A stretch of 64,000 nucleotides of DNA from an uncultured Verrucomicrobiales bacterium (lineage in GTDB: Bacteria > Verrucomicrobiota > Verrucomicrobiia > Verrucomicrobiales > Akkermansiaceae): contig CALGJQ010000025.1 in the NCBI GenBank assembly GCA_937928545.1, forward strand, positions 1-64,000. The letters run 5' to 3'. The notes beneath the pieces were generated by a model that saw nothing but the letters and a program-made list of their open reading frames with translations, ran no database searches and was not told where the DNA came from. Shown here in pieces: positions 23,066 through 33,385 of this stretch; the stretch's first letter is position 1; each line of letters opens with the position of its first letter. A program made the position numbers and the translations under genes.

Positions 23066-24136
23066 TTAATCCACCCGAAGAAAAGTCCGGCTGAGTTCGA
23101 AGACGTCTGCCGGGCACCCCAGTGCGGCCTTGAGTTTCACGTCGCGATCCCAGGAATTTTTGGTCCGAACGATCTCCCATATTTGCTTCAGGGTGAGGCG
23201 CAGAGGAAATTGAAGTGCAGTAACAAGCGGCGTGTTGGTGAGCGGGTAATCGGTGCCATACATGACGCGGCCTTTGAGTCGTTCATCATTGAGGACTTGC
23301 GGGAAATACTTGGCGCGGTTGAATTGAGTCAGAGTCGAGAGGTCGGCGAAGAGATTGGGATACGAAGGCATCAGCTTTAGAAGGCGCTCGATATTCTCCT
23401 CCCCATCCCGCTCGCCGGAGCTGGCGACATGGGCCGCGATGATACGGACGCCACAATCGAGAGCGAATTTGAGCAACTTGGGATCGCCAAGGGCGTTATC
23501 GGTTTTTGAAAAGGAATCCTCATCTCCTACGTGTGTGAGGAGCGGGAGATCGAGCTCTACAAGCTTGAGGTAGTAGTCGCGGTAGCGTTCATCGGAGGGA
23601 TCGATGCCTTGGATATTGGGCAGCCATTTCACGAAGACCGCGCCATTGGCCTTGGACCACTCTAATTCCGCGAGCGCATCCTCTCGGTTCGGGTGGACGC
23701 TGGCACCGAAGTGGAGGGCTTTGTGCTTCTTCACCTCTTCTCCGACAAAGCGATTAGGGACGAAGACCTCGAGCGCTTCTTCATCGAGCTTTCCCTGAGC
23801 ATCGTAGGGCGCATCCATCGCGAGGATGACGGCATCATCGACATGCTCTGACCCTCGAATGGAGTCGGCGATGATCTGCATGACGCGGCCGTCGCCTTTT
23901 TCCTTCAGCTCGGCTTCAGTGGTTCCGAAGATCTTGAGGTAGAGTTTGAACTTCCAGCTTTCGCGTAAGGTCCGAGAAACCCGCGCACCACTTTCCCCCG
24001 CTCCGAAGCCTGCGGTGTGGCAGTGCATGTCTAGGATCCCCCGTGGGATCTCGTTTGTGACCGGAGCCATCGGCCCCTTGAAGAAGACGAGGCGAAGAAT
24101 CAACAAGACGATGGTTAGTCCAAGGAGCCAAAGCAT
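23066..24136 (-). CDS. Membrane-anchored amidohydrolase (amidohydrolase_2-type, PF04909)
   Basis: The 356-aa protein has an N-terminal membrane anchor (WLLGLTIVLLILRLVFF, about 3-19) and a metal-dependent TIM-barrel hydrolase domain. Metal-site motifs visible are the opening ILDMHCHTAGFG (H-x-H), a mid Lys in AVFVKWLPNIQG, LLTHVGDEDSF, IIAAHVASSGE, and the late VMYGTDYPLT Asp. Such enzymes hydrolyse or decarboxylate small ring or ester substrates; the substrate is unknown. It is convergent with the accessory island and separated from it only by a palindromic repeat. Confidence 0.82.
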   Translation of the reverse strand: MLWLLGLTIVLLILRLVFFKGPMAPVTNEIPRGILDMHCHTAGFGAGESGARVSRTLRESWKFKLYLKIFGTTEAELKEKGDGRVMQIIADSIRGSEHVDDAVILAMDAPYDAQGKLDEEALEVFVPNRFVGEEVKKHKALHFGASVHPNREDALAELEWSKANGAVFVKWLPNIQGIDPSDERYRDYYLKLVELDLPLLTHVGDEDSFSKTDNALGDPKLLKFALDCGVRIIAAHVASSGERDGEENIERLLKLMPSYPNLFADLSTLTQFNRAKYFPQVLNDERLKGRVMYGTDYPLTNTPLVTALQFPLRLTLKQIWEIVRTKNSWDRDVKLKAALGCPADVFELSRTFLRVD

Positions 24137-24194
24137 GCCCTACTCTCTATGAATCTGAGAAGATTCCAAGAAGGTAAGGAACTCTCCAAGCGAA

Positions 24195-24220
24195 GGCGGC
24201 GAGACTCCACTACTCCATGG
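24195..24220. repeat. Partial copy of the palindromic element (right half)
   Basis: GGCGGCGAGACTCCAC followed by TACTCCATGG matches the right half of the elements at 18454 and 22986 with a few differences. The left half is missing. It lies between the amidohydrolase start and the terminator of the DM13 gene. Confidence 0.5.
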
Positions 24221-24223
24221 CAC

Positions 24224-24260
24224 AAAAAAGCCGGACGCTCTCGAAAGAGCAATCCGGCTT
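24224..24260 (-). terminator. Intrinsic terminator of the DM13 gene
   Basis: On the minus strand AAGCCGGATTGCTCT and AGAGCGTCCGGCTT form a long stem with a TTCG tetraloop and one mismatch, followed by six T. It lies 23 nt past the stop at 24283. Confidence 0.85.
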
Positions 24261-24282
24261 CCCAGTAACAACACTGATGAAT

Positions 24283-24723
24283 TTAGAGTTGTCCAGCGGA
24301 CCAGAGCTTTGAGAATTTCTCGCAGTGAATCAGGACCGATTGATACCTCGAAAGGTTGGTTCCTTTAGGAAGTGCGATCTTGTGGCTACCACGATGACTT
24401 GGAAGGAGAGAGAGCTTCAAGGAACCTTGGGTGGCATTACTTCCTTTGGCCTTCGATGCCGAAAGAGGAGAAAGGAAGAGGGTGAGGTTCGGGCCAGACT
24501 TCGTTTTGAGGTTATTGATGACGAGAAATTTCTGTTCCCCTTCTGATTCAATCTTCCAACTTCCTGCGGCTGAGTAGGATTTCTTCTGCCAGCTGCCCGA
24601 GTTGAGTTCTTCAGCCTGAGCGATTCCGAGTCCCGCAATCGCGAAGAAAGTGAGAACGAAGAAGGCGGTGAATTGACGAGTTGTTTTTGATAATGCTTTC
24701 ATAATTACGAACATGAGAAGCAC
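24283..24723 (-). CDS. Exported DM13-domain protein
   Basis: The 146-aa protein has a signal peptide (about residues 8-36, ending IAQAEE) and one DM13 domain: SGSWQKKSYSAAGSW, FLVINNLKTKSGPNLTLFLSPL, then YQSVLIHCEKFSKLWSAGQL with the conserved cysteine. DM13 has been proposed as an extracytoplasmic electron-transfer domain. I keep the GTG at 24723, because AGGAGG sits 7 nt before it; the ATG at 24702 is the other option. It is a single gene with its own terminator, convergent to nothing, downstream of the groEL terminator. Confidence 0.75.
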   Translation of the reverse strand: MLLMFVIMKALSKTTRQFTAFFVLTFFAIAGLGIAQAEELNSGSWQKKSYSAAGSWKIESEGEQKFLVINNLKTKSGPNLTLFLSPLSASKAKGSNATQGSLKLSLLPSHRGSHKIALPKGTNLSRYQSVLIHCEKFSKLWSAGQL

Positions 24724-24778
24724 GGGAAGACCTCCTTATTCCAAAAGTTGCAAATTTATTTATTCCCGAAAATTTCTC

Positions 24779-24811
24779 CAAAAAAAGCCGGGCAAGTTTC
24801 CCTGCCCAGCT
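24779..24811 (-). terminator. Intrinsic terminator of the dnaK-groEL cluster
   Basis: Minus-strand stem AGCTGGGCA / TGCCCGGCT (one G-U pair) with an 8-nt loop, followed by at least seven T. It lies 50 nt after the groEL stop. Confidence 0.8.
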
Positions 24812-24860
24812 TGTTTAGATTTTTAAATTCTAGGATTTAGAATTTCCGCGAAGCGGCGAC

Positions 24861-26519
<1,659 letters not shown>

Positions 26520-26538
26520 TTATTGAGTTAAAAGAGGA

Positions 26539-26832
26539 TTAGTCAGTGATGACACCGAGGATGTCAGACTGAGAGAGGATGAGTTGCTCTTCGCCACCGA
26601 CGCTCACGTCTGTGCCGCCGTATTTGGAGATGAGGACCTTGTCGCCGACTTTGACATCGAAGACGATGTCTTTGCCGTTTTCGTCAGAGCCGCCAGTGCC
26701 GAGTGCGGTGACTTCAGCTTCCTGTGGCTTTTCCTGAGCGGAGTCAGGGAGGACGATGCCTCCGGCGGAGACTGCTTCTGCTTCGAGCCGCTTCACGAGA
26801 ACGCGGTTTCCGAGTGGTTTGATACTAGACAT
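26539..26832 (-). CDS. groES: 10 kDa co-chaperonin GroES
   Basis: Heptameric lid of GroEL. The 97-aa protein reads IKPLGNRVLVKRLEAEAVSAGGIVLPDSAQEKPQEAEVTALG, with the mobile loop region and VGDKVLISKYGGTDVSVGGEEQLILSQSDILGVI. Directly upstream of groEL and downstream of an 81-aa orf, with a hairpin (26868-26883) in the 67-bp gap. Confidence 0.97.
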   Translation of the reverse strand: MSSIKPLGNRVLVKRLEAEAVSAGGIVLPDSAQEKPQEAEVTALGTGGSDENGKDIVFDVKVGDKVLISKYGGTDVSVGGEEQLILSQSDILGVITD

Positions 26833-26867
26833 GTTGTTTTAGTTTGTTTGTTTTTTGGTTTTGTTTT

Positions 26868-26883
26868 CCCACCGAGAGGCGGG
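26868..26883 (-). promoter_or_regulatory. Hairpin upstream of groES
   Basis: Minus-strand CCCGCC-TCTC-GGTGGG forms a 6-bp stem (one G-T) with a tetraloop, 35 nt before the groES start. It has no T-run, so it is more likely an mRNA processing or stability element, or part of a promoter region, than a terminator. Confidence 0.35.
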
Positions 26884-26899
26884 AGAAAGGGGTTTCTAA

Positions 26900-27145
26900 T
26901 TAGGAGTCTTCCTCCTGATATTTTTCGTCGATTTTTTTGGTAATCTCGTCGAGTTCGAAACGAGCCTGAGCAGGCGTCTTTCCGTTCACAACGCGAAGGC
27001 ATTGATCGAAGAGGGTTAAAGTCCCCCGCTCCGATCGGTCCACCTCTTGCTTGTCCGCCAACTGGTGATGTTGGATTCGCTCAAGGAGGGCTAATGCTAC
27101 GGCTTCTTTCGAGTCGGGCTTTCCGATGATTTTCGTTTCTGACAT
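26900..27145 (-). CDS. 81-aa protein of unknown function in the chaperone cluster
   Basis: I do not recognise it. The ATG at 27145 lies 19 nt after the dnaK stop, giving a soluble, charged, helical protein that opens MSETKIIGKPDSKEAVALAL and ends KKIDEKYQEEDS. The C-terminal half (VVNGKTPAQARFELDEITKKI) looks like a helix pair. There is no Shine-Dalgarno sequence; a run of eight C lies just upstream on the coding strand. The longer frame up to 27346 overlaps dnaK and is rejected. Its place between dnaK and groES suggests a heat-shock or chaperone-linked role (inference from context only). Confidence 0.65.
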   Translation of the reverse strand: MSETKIIGKPDSKEAVALALLERIQHHQLADKQEVDRSERGTLTLFDQCLRVVNGKTPAQARFELDEITKKIDEKYQEEDS

Positions 27146-27164
27146 TTTATTGGGGGGGGATGGA

Positions 27165-29108
27165 TTATTTGTCTGAAGTTTCCGCATCAGCATCGACAAC
27201 CTCAGCGTCGACAACTTTGCCTTTGGCCTGACGTGGCTCGCCATCGTCACCATCTGCGGGCTCAACGTCCGGTGCTCCACCCATGTCGGGCATTTGAGCG
27301 CCGGCAGCTTGCGCAGCCTGGGCGAGTTCGCCGAGAGATTTCTCAAGATCTTCGGTGGTGGACTTGATGAGATCGAGATCGTCAGCCTTCAAAGCGCCTT
27401 TGACGGCATCCAGCTTGCCTGTGAGCATTTCCTTAAGATCGGCAGGAGCTTCCTCAGGGAGTTCACCGATTTGCTTCTCCACCTGATAGACCATGGACTC
27501 GGCCTTGTTCTTGGTGTCGACGGCTTCAGCGCGCTTCTTATCTTCATCTGCGTGAGCTTCAGCTTCGCGCTTCGCTTTCTCGATCTCTTCTTCAGAAAGA
27601 CCACTTGAACCTTCGATGGAGATCTTCTGCTCTTTGCCGGAGTTCTTGTCCTTCGCAGAAACATGGAGAATTCCGTTCGCGTCGATGTCGAAGGTCACCT
27701 CGATCTGAGGCATCCCACGAGGAGCGGCGTCGATCCCAGAGAGCTGGAAGTTGCCGAGCAATTTGTTGTCAGCGAAGAGCGGGCGCTCGCCCTGACAGAT
27801 ACGAATATCAACAGCAGGCTGATTGTCAGCAGCGGTCGAGAAGACCTGAGATTTCTTAACCGGCACGGTGGTGTTGCGCTCGATCATGGCAGTGGCGCGG
27901 CTGCCTTCAGTCTCGATGGAGAGAGTGAGAGGAGTCACGTCGAGAAGGAGAACATCCTTCACGTCACCTTGGAGAACTCCACCTTGGATGGCAGCACCGA
28001 TTGCGACCACTTCGTCAGGGTTCACCCCTTGGTGAGGAGTCTTGCTGGCGAGTTCTTTGGCAGTCTCAACGACACGAGGCATGCGGGTCATACCACCGAC
28101 GAGAACCAGTTCATCAAGTTCACCAGCACTCACGCCGGCTTCCTTAAGACAGTCGGTGACGGGCTTCTTGGTGCGCTCGAAAAGGTGATCGGTGAGCTGC
28201 TCCAACTTGTTGCGGGAAAGCTCAACCTGGATGTGCTTTGGCCCGGTGGCGTCAGCCGTGATGAAGGGAAGGTTAAGGTCGTAGTTCTGAGAAGAGGAAA
28301 GCGCGATCTTGGCTTTCTCGGCTTCTTCCTTGATCCGCTGGAGGGCATCGGGCTGGCCAGAGAGGTCAATCCCTTCGCTGTTTTTGAATTCGGCTACGAT
28401 GTGATCGATGAGCGCGTTGTCCCAATCGTCACCACCAAGCTGGGTGTCACCATCGGTCGCGAGAACTTCGAAGACGCCATCGGAGATCTCCAAAACAGAG
28501 ATATCAAAGGTTCCACCACCGAGGTCATAAATCGCGACCTGTTGGTCGGTCTTGGAATCGAGACCGTATGCAAGTGAAGCGGCGGTCGGCTCGTTGATGA
28601 TACGGCGGACTTTGAGCCCCGCGATTTCACCCGCCGCTTTGGTCGCGTTACGCTGTGAGTCGTTGAAGTAAGCAGGAACCGTGATGACGGCTTCCGTGAT
28701 CGTTTCACCCAATTTAGCCTCGGCATCAGCCTTGAGCTTACCGAGAACGATAGCGGCGATTTCTTGCGGAGAGAAAACCTTCTTTTCGCCTTCAACTTCG
28801 ACCTCGATGTGAGCGTCGCCGTTATCGGCTTTTACGATGGTGTAAGGGACGCGCCTGTCGGCGTCAGTGAGTTCATCGAACTTACGACCGATGAGCCGCT
28901 TTGCCGAGAAGACGGTGTTTTTAGCATTCGTAACAGCCTGACGTTTCGCAGCCTGACCGACGAGACGCTCGCCATTTTTTGCAAAGGCGACCACCGAAGG
29001 AGTGGTGCGTGCGCCTTCTGAGTTTTCGAGGACGGTTGCTTCTCCCCCCTCCATGACAGACATGCAGGAGTTCGTGGTTCCGAGATCAATTCCGAGGATT
29101 TTAGCCAT
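27165..29108 (-). CDS. dnaK: Chaperone protein DnaK (Hsp70)
   Basis: The 647-aa Hsp70 has the actin-like ATPase signatures [38 protein letters not shown] and [17 protein letters not shown]. The linker region [16 protein letters not shown] is followed by the substrate-binding beta domain ([21 protein letters not shown]) and an acidic C-terminal lid. The short tail is Asp/Glu/Ala-rich. It is the first gene of a same-strand group with an 81-aa orf, groES and groEL; neither grpE nor dnaJ is adjacent. The upstream 200 bp hold several palindromes, and no CIRCE element. Confidence 0.98.
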   Translation of the reverse strand: MAKILGIDLGTTNSCMSVMEGGEATVLENSEGARTTPSVVAFAKNGERLVGQAAKRQAVTNAKNTVFSAKRLIGRKFDELTDADRRVPYTIVKADNGDAHIEVEVEGEKKVFSPQEIAAIVLGKLKADAEAKLGETITEAVITVPAYFNDSQRNATKAAGEIAGLKVRRIINEPTAASLAYGLDSKTDQQVAIYDLGGGTFDISVLEISDGVFEVLATDGDTQLGGDDWDNALIDHIVAEFKNSEGIDLSGQPDALQRIKEEAEKAKIALSSSQNYDLNLPFITADATGPKHIQVELSRNKLEQLTDHLFERTKKPVTDCLKEAGVSAGELDELVLVGGMTRMPRVVETAKELASKTPHQGVNPDEVVAIGAAIQGGVLQGDVKDVLLLDVTPLTLSIETEGSRATAMIERNTTVPVKKSQVFSTAADNQPAVDIRICQGERPLFADNKLLGNFQLSGIDAAPRGMPQIEVTFDIDANGILHVSAKDKNSGKEQKISIEGSSGLSEEEIEKAKREAEAHADEDKKRAEAVDTKNKAESMVYQVEKQIGELPEEAPADLKEMLTGKLDAVKGALKADDLDLIKSTTEDLEKSLGELAQAAQAAGAQMPDMGGAPDVEPADGDDGEPRQAKGKVVDAEVVDADAETSDK

Positions 29109-29138
29109 GATTCTATTTCTTTTTGTTCAGTAGAGTTT

Positions 29139-29163
29139 AAAAAGTCTGGGAGTTCGCCCAGAC
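29139..29163 (-). terminator. Terminator/attenuator hairpin in the dnaK leader
   Basis: Minus-strand GTCTGGG-CGAACT-CCCAGAC is a perfect 7-bp stem followed directly by TTTTT, only 30 nt before the dnaK ATG. It could end the sulfatase mRNA, but there is too little room for a promoter after it, so dnaK transcripts starting upstream must read through it. An attenuator or thermosensitive leader is possible. Confidence 0.5.
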
Positions 29164-29179
29164 CGGTTTTGCAAACTCT

Positions 29180-29298
29180 CTGGCAGGTGCTGTGCCAGCA
29201 TGGGAATCCTTGCAGCTGCAAGGGTCTTGCCGCGTCAGATTGGAGCGTGCGCGCCAAATTGACGCGCATTGCCAATTTTTGAGCGTCAGAGTGACGCG
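29180..29298 (-). promoter_or_regulatory. Palindrome-rich upstream region of dnaK
   Basis: Contains CTGGCA/TGCCAG (29180-29185 with 29193-29198), the perfect 16-nt palindrome CCTTGCAGCTGCAAGG (29208-29223), and four copies of CGTCA in alternating orientation (CGCGTCA 29231, TGACGCG 29260, GCGTCA 29283, TGACGCG 29292). The last two form GCGTCA-GAG-TGACGC. These are likely operator or leader structures controlling the chaperone genes; the regulator is unknown. Confidence 0.4.
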
Positions 29299-29308
29299 GT
29301 CAATGGCT

Positions 29309-30703
29309 CTATTTCAAAGCGGGATACTCGCCAAAGACGAGTTCGTCGCCATGGACTTTGGCCTCGGATTTGAGCACCTCAAAAAGCTTCTGAGCGACTT
29401 CTTTACTCTCTCCCTTTTCGAGCAGGTCGTGTTTCTCAAAGGGATCTTTCTCAAGGTTATAAAGCCGAGCGATGCTCCCGCCGGGATAGAGAATGAGCTT
29501 ATAACCGTCCTTGGTCATGGCACGCTGAGCGTCCTCGAGGTAGGCATTGTAAATATGAGGACGGCCAGCTGACTCACCTTTCAAAACCGGAATGAAGCTT
29601 TGGTATTGGATGTGTTCAGGAACCTCGGCACCTACGGCTTCGAGCGAAGTGGGAACGGTATCTTGGATATAGATCGGGCTGGAGATCTTTTCACCCGCTT
29701 CGACACCAGGGCCGACGACGACGTAAGGAACACGGATGCTGTGATCATACATGTTCTGCTTTCCGAGAAGTCCGTGACGCCCACATCCAAGACCATGATC
29801 AGCGGTGAAGACAATGTAGGTATTTTCACGCTGACCATTTTTCTCGAGAGCTTCGAGCACGCGACCAATCTGAGCATCCATGTGGGTGATGAGAGCAAAG
29901 TATTCCCGACGAGCGACCTTAACCGCGTATTCAGTGCGAGGCATCGGCGCGAGTTTTTCATCACGGAGAGAATGCGGAGACTTCATCACCTCGCGATGCG
30001 GGTAGGCGTCGAGGTAGTTCTCGGGAGTCCTAATTTTTTCGACCGGATACTTATCGAGAAACTCTTGAGGCGACTGCCTTGGATCATGAGGAGCATTGAA
30101 GGCTAAATAGAAGAAAAAGGGCTTCGTATCCTCCTTAGCCATATTGAGGAATTTGACTGCGGTATCAGCTTCAACTTCAGACCAATGCTTCCCACCCTTC
30201 CAGAAACCATTGTTTGATTGATCAGTGGGATCCCAAGGATCAGGCTCTCCTTTGACAGGACGATTATAACCTTTCTCAACGTCATTTGGCATGCCGGGAC
30301 GAACATCTCCCACATGATCGAAGAGATCTTGGGCCTTCGCTTTGACATGCCACTTCCCTGTCATGTAAGTCGTGTATCCAGCATCACTCATGAGCTGTGG
30401 CCAGAGGCGGCGTTCCTCCATCTTCTTCTCTTCTTGTTGGGCAAACCAAAGATTACGCCCCGTCATCATCATATTCCGGCTCGCAACACAAATCGCTCCA
30501 TTCCACCCACCTGAATTATAGGCGTGAGTAAATTGAGTGCCGGAAGCAAAGAGCTTATCAAGATGAGGTGTTTTGACCTCAGTTATGCCGAGGGATCCAA
30601 TCGCCTCATAAGCCATATCGTCCGCAAAAATGAAGAGGATGTTCGGTTTTTCTGCAGCGGAAACAAAAGAAACAAGACCTAGGAGAGGAGCAATAATGCG
30701 CAT
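29309..30703 (-). CDS. Exported sulfatase (arylsulfatase family, formylglycine type)
   Basis: A 464-aa sulfatase taken from the ATG at 30703, which gives a clean signal peptide (MRIIAPLLGLVSFVSAAEKP); the frame extends 13 codons further without a better start. Metal site LFIFADDMAYEAIG; sulfatase signature ICVASRNMMMTGR, where the Cys would be converted to formylglycine by an anaerobic or FGE-type maturase; later ADHGLGCGRHGLLGKQNMYDHSIRVP. It likely removes sulfate from polysaccharides in the periplasm, as usual in marine PVC bacteria. Divergent from the lipid A acyltransferase gene, with an operator-like palindrome between them. Confidence 0.93.
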   Translation of the reverse strand: MRIIAPLLGLVSFVSAAEKPNILFIFADDMAYEAIGSLGITEVKTPHLDKLFASGTQFTHAYNSGGWNGAICVASRNMMMTGRNLWFAQQEEKKMEERRLWPQLMSDAGYTTYMTGKWHVKAKAQDLFDHVGDVRPGMPNDVEKGYNRPVKGEPDPWDPTDQSNNGFWKGGKHWSEVEADTAVKFLNMAKEDTKPFFFYLAFNAPHDPRQSPQEFLDKYPVEKIRTPENYLDAYPHREVMKSPHSLRDEKLAPMPRTEYAVKVARREYFALITHMDAQIGRVLEALEKNGQRENTYIVFTADHGLGCGRHGLLGKQNMYDHSIRVPYVVVGPGVEAGEKISSPIYIQDTVPTSLEAVGAEVPEHIQYQSFIPVLKGESAGRPHIYNAYLEDAQRAMTKDGYKLILYPGGSIARLYNLEKDPFEKHDLLEKGESKEVAQKLFEVLKSEAKVHGDELVFGEYPALK

Positions 30704-30723
30704 GGAAGTTCTTTTACGCAGAA

Positions 30724-30746
30724 TTAAGTGAAATTTTGACACTTAA
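30724..30746. promoter_or_regulatory. Operator-like inverted repeat between sulfatase and acyltransferase
   Basis: TTAAGTG (30724-30730) and CACTTAA (30740-30746) are a perfect 7-bp inverted repeat with a 9-nt AT-rich spacer. It overlaps the -35 box (TTAACA) of the rightward promoter, so a bound repressor would block it. The regulator is not identified. Confidence 0.5.
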
Positions 30747-30771
30747 CATTCACTTTTTTCACTGCTAGATA
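30743..30771 (+). promoter_or_regulatory. Likely sigma-70-type promoter for the acyltransferase gene
   Basis: TTAACA at 30743-30748 and TAGATA at 30766-30771 are separated by 17 nt. Transcription would start near 30778, giving a short leader before the ATG at 30796. Confidence 0.5.
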
Positions 30772-30795
30772 AATCCCTGCGGTCGCCGCACTTCC

Positions 30796-31959
30796 ATGAG
30801 TCGAACTTCGTCCCCCACGATCAGCCATCGGCTTGAATACTGCCTTTACCGAATTTTAGAATGGGCCTTGGGCCTGATGTCGCTCGAAACAATCTTTAAG
30901 TTAGGCGAGTTCATCGGGAGAATCGCTCATCGCTTCATGAAGGAGCGAAGACAGCAAGTGATTCGAAATATCACCTATGCTTTCGGGGACGAAAAGACCG
31001 CAGAAGAAATCCAGGATCTGAGCGCCGAAGTTTTTGAACGCAGTGGAGCCAATCTTCTCTGCTCATTACGGATCCCATTTCTCAACGATGACGAAATTGC
31101 AAAGCACCTTAGCTTCGAGGGACTGGATGACATTCTCTCTGAAAGTAAAAAAGGGGGCCTTGTTCTCGTTTCGCCCCATATGGGAAATTGGGAGTTACTT
31201 GCACAAGCGGTCTTTCTCACCGGTGGAACAATCGAAGTCGGGACCCACTACCGCCCTCTTAATAACGCGCTCATCAACGCGGTTGTGGAACGACGCCGCA
31301 AAAGAAGAGGACTTCAACTTTTCCCCAAGCAAACCTCGACCCATCGCCTCATCAGCTTCGTCAGAGATGGAGGAGCGATGGGCATTCTCGCCGATCAACG
31401 GGTCGGAAGCAGAGGTGCGGCGGGGACATTTTTTGGACGGCCCACCACCCTCTCTCCCCTTCCCCATCTCATCGCAAAACGGGCCAAGAGAAAGCTCATC
31501 AGATTGATCTGCGAAACGACAGGAACATGCCAATGGAAAGTCAGCTTCACCCCAATTCCCGAAGTTTCCGCCCAAGCCTGCGCCGACAGCCTCGAAGAAG
31601 CTTGGCGTCGCTCACCAGCTGATGTCTTTTGGTTTGAGGACCGCTGGAGAATCCAAGGAAAAGAGCCACTCGAGTTTCTCGGAAAATACCCCGAAAAAAA
31701 TGGTGTCACCCGCCCCCTTCGACTTGTGAACTTAATCGAAGGACTCCCGCCTCTGCCCTATCCCAATAATTTAATCACCCAAGAAAATGCCCAAATCGAC
31801 TTCTCACTCGATGACGAATCACTTGCACAAGCTCTTGAAAAATTAACCCTAATTCGATCGGTTTCACCCGACGTATTTGTCTGTCATCCTCGCGATAAAG
31901 CGAGGCTCAAGAAGCTCTCGCGTAAAACACAAATCCTGTCACCCTCGATTGATAGATAA
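30796..31959 (+). CDS. Lipid A biosynthesis acyltransferase (LpxL/HtrB family)
   Basis: Adds secondary acyl chains to lipid A at the inner membrane. The 387 aa include an N-terminal hydrophobic segment (LEWALGLMSLETIFKLGEFIG) and the catalytic H-x4-E motif in LVSPHMGNWELLAQ. Next come conserved GTHYRPLNN and ILADQRVGSRGAAGTFFGRPTTLSPLPHLIA, and a C-terminal segment (about 290-387) not needed for the core fold. It opens a same-strand run of envelope-polysaccharide genes. Which acyl position it serves cannot be told. Confidence 0.9.
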   Translation: MSRTSSPTISHRLEYCLYRILEWALGLMSLETIFKLGEFIGRIAHRFMKERRQQVIRNITYAFGDEKTAEEIQDLSAEVFERSGANLLCSLRIPFLNDDEIAKHLSFEGLDDILSESKKGGLVLVSPHMGNWELLAQAVFLTGGTIEVGTHYRPLNNALINAVVERRRKRRGLQLFPKQTSTHRLISFVRDGGAMGILADQRVGSRGAAGTFFGRPTTLSPLPHLIAKRAKRKLIRLICETTGTCQWKVSFTPIPEVSAQACADSLEEAWRRSPADVFWFEDRWRIQGKEPLEFLGKYPEKNGVTRPLRLVNLIEGLPPLPYPNNLITQENAQIDFSLDDESLAQALEKLTLIRSVSPDVFVCHPRDKARLKKLSRKTQILSPSIDR

Positions 31960-31983
31960 CCTCTTTTTTCTCACCTCATTTTT

Positions 31984-33342
31984 ATGAAAATTTGCTGTAT
32001 CGGAGCAGGCTACGTTGGCGGCCCTACTATGTCGATCATCGCTCACAAATGTCCCGACATTCAAGTGACCGTAGTCGACATCAATCCCGAGCGCATCGCC
32101 GCTTGGAACAGTGACACCCTTCCCATCTACGAAAAAGGACTTGATCAAGTGGTCTCAGGAGCTCGGAACAAAAACCTCTTTTTCACCACCGAAGTCGAAA
32201 AAGGAATCGCCGAAGCGGACATCATTTTCATGTCTGTCAACACTCCCACAAAAACCTACGGAACGGGAGCCGGGAAAGCAGCCGACCTTAAATACATCGA
32301 ACTCTGCGCCCGAAAAATCGCCGAAATCTCAACAACAGATAAGATCGTCGTAGAAAAATCAACCTTACCCGTTCGCACTGCCGAAACCATCCGCACCATC
32401 CTCGATAATTGCCCGTCCGCTGTGAATTTCGAAGTTCTTTCGAACCCTGAATTCCTCGCCGAAGGCACTGCGATCGAAGATCTCCTTAATCCCGACCGAG
32501 TCCTCATTGGAGGAGCTGAAACGCCTGAAGGCCAAAACGCCATCCAGACCCTCGCTGAGATCTACCTTCGTTGGGTCCCGCGCGAAAAAATCCTCACCAC
32601 TAACGTATGGTCATCAGAACTTTCCAAGCTCACCGCCAACGCCTTTCTTGCTCAGCGGATCTCCTCCATCAATGCCATTTCAGCAATCTGTGAAGCCACC
32701 GAGGCTAACGTTGACGAAGTCGCTGCTGCCATCGGGACCGATTCCCGTATTGGCCCCAAATTCCTAAAATCTTCCGTCGGCTTTGGCGGATCTTGCTTCC
32801 AGAAAGACGTCCTGAACCTCGTCTACCTCTGCGAACACTATGGTCTCACTGAAGTTGCTGAATACTGGGAGCAGGTCATCAAAATGAATGACTACCAACG
32901 ACGACGCTTTGTCCAGCGAATCGTCACCACTCTATTCAACACCGTGGCTGGCAAAAAAATCGCCATCCTTGGCTTCGCTTTCAAAAAGGACACCAATGAC
33001 ACTCGTGAATCTTCCGCGATCTATATCTGCCGTGACCTCCTCGAAGAACAAGCGGAGATTCACATTTACGACCCCAAAGTTTCCAAAGCTAAAATCTGCA
33101 GCGATCTCGGAGTCAAAGAAGACCACCCTTTAGTCCACATCTCCCCCTCCGCGGAAGAAGCCTGCCAAGATGCACACGCCTTCGCCGTCCTCACCGAGTG
33201 GGACGAATTCAAGGAACTCGACTTCCAAAGTATCTACGAAAAAATGCTCAAGCCCGCCTTCGTCTTCGATGGTCGTAATCTCCTCAATTTGGAACAACTT
33301 AAGGAAATTGGCTTCATCGCTCAAGGTGTCGGCAGTGTTTAG
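31984..33342 (+). CDS. ugd: UDP-glucose 6-dehydrogenase (eukaryote-type)
   Basis: Two-step NAD-dependent oxidation of UDP-glucose to UDP-glucuronate. The 452-aa protein reads [17 protein letters not shown], then [16 protein letters not shown], and the catalytic cysteine block [19 protein letters not shown]. These closely resemble the animal-type enzyme rather than the shorter typical bacterial Ugd. The C-terminal UDP-binding domain ([21 protein letters not shown]) is intact. UDP-glucuronate would feed the epimerase gene at 34730, so the pair can supply glucuronate and galacturonate for LPS core or capsule. Confidence 0.95.
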   Translation: MKICCIGAGYVGGPTMSIIAHKCPDIQVTVVDINPERIAAWNSDTLPIYEKGLDQVVSGARNKNLFFTTEVEKGIAEADIIFMSVNTPTKTYGTGAGKAADLKYIELCARKIAEISTTDKIVVEKSTLPVRTAETIRTILDNCPSAVNFEVLSNPEFLAEGTAIEDLLNPDRVLIGGAETPEGQNAIQTLAEIYLRWVPREKILTTNVWSSELSKLTANAFLAQRISSINAISAICEATEANVDEVAAAIGTDSRIGPKFLKSSVGFGGSCFQKDVLNLVYLCEHYGLTEVAEYWEQVIKMNDYQRRRFVQRIVTTLFNTVAGKKIAILGFAFKKDTNDTRESSAIYICRDLLEEQAEIHIYDPKVSKAKICSDLGVKEDHPLVHISPSAEEACQDAHAFAVLTEWDEFKELDFQSIYEKMLKPAFVFDGRNLLNLEQLKEIGFIAQGVGSV

Positions 33343-33385
33343 AATACTTCCCAGCCTTCATCCCGGGCAGCCAAAATAGAAACCT

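Noticed and set aside
26833-29300. CIRCE/HrcA operator for the chaperone genes
   Set aside because: No TTAGCACTC or GAGTGCTAA half-site was found upstream of dnaK or groES.
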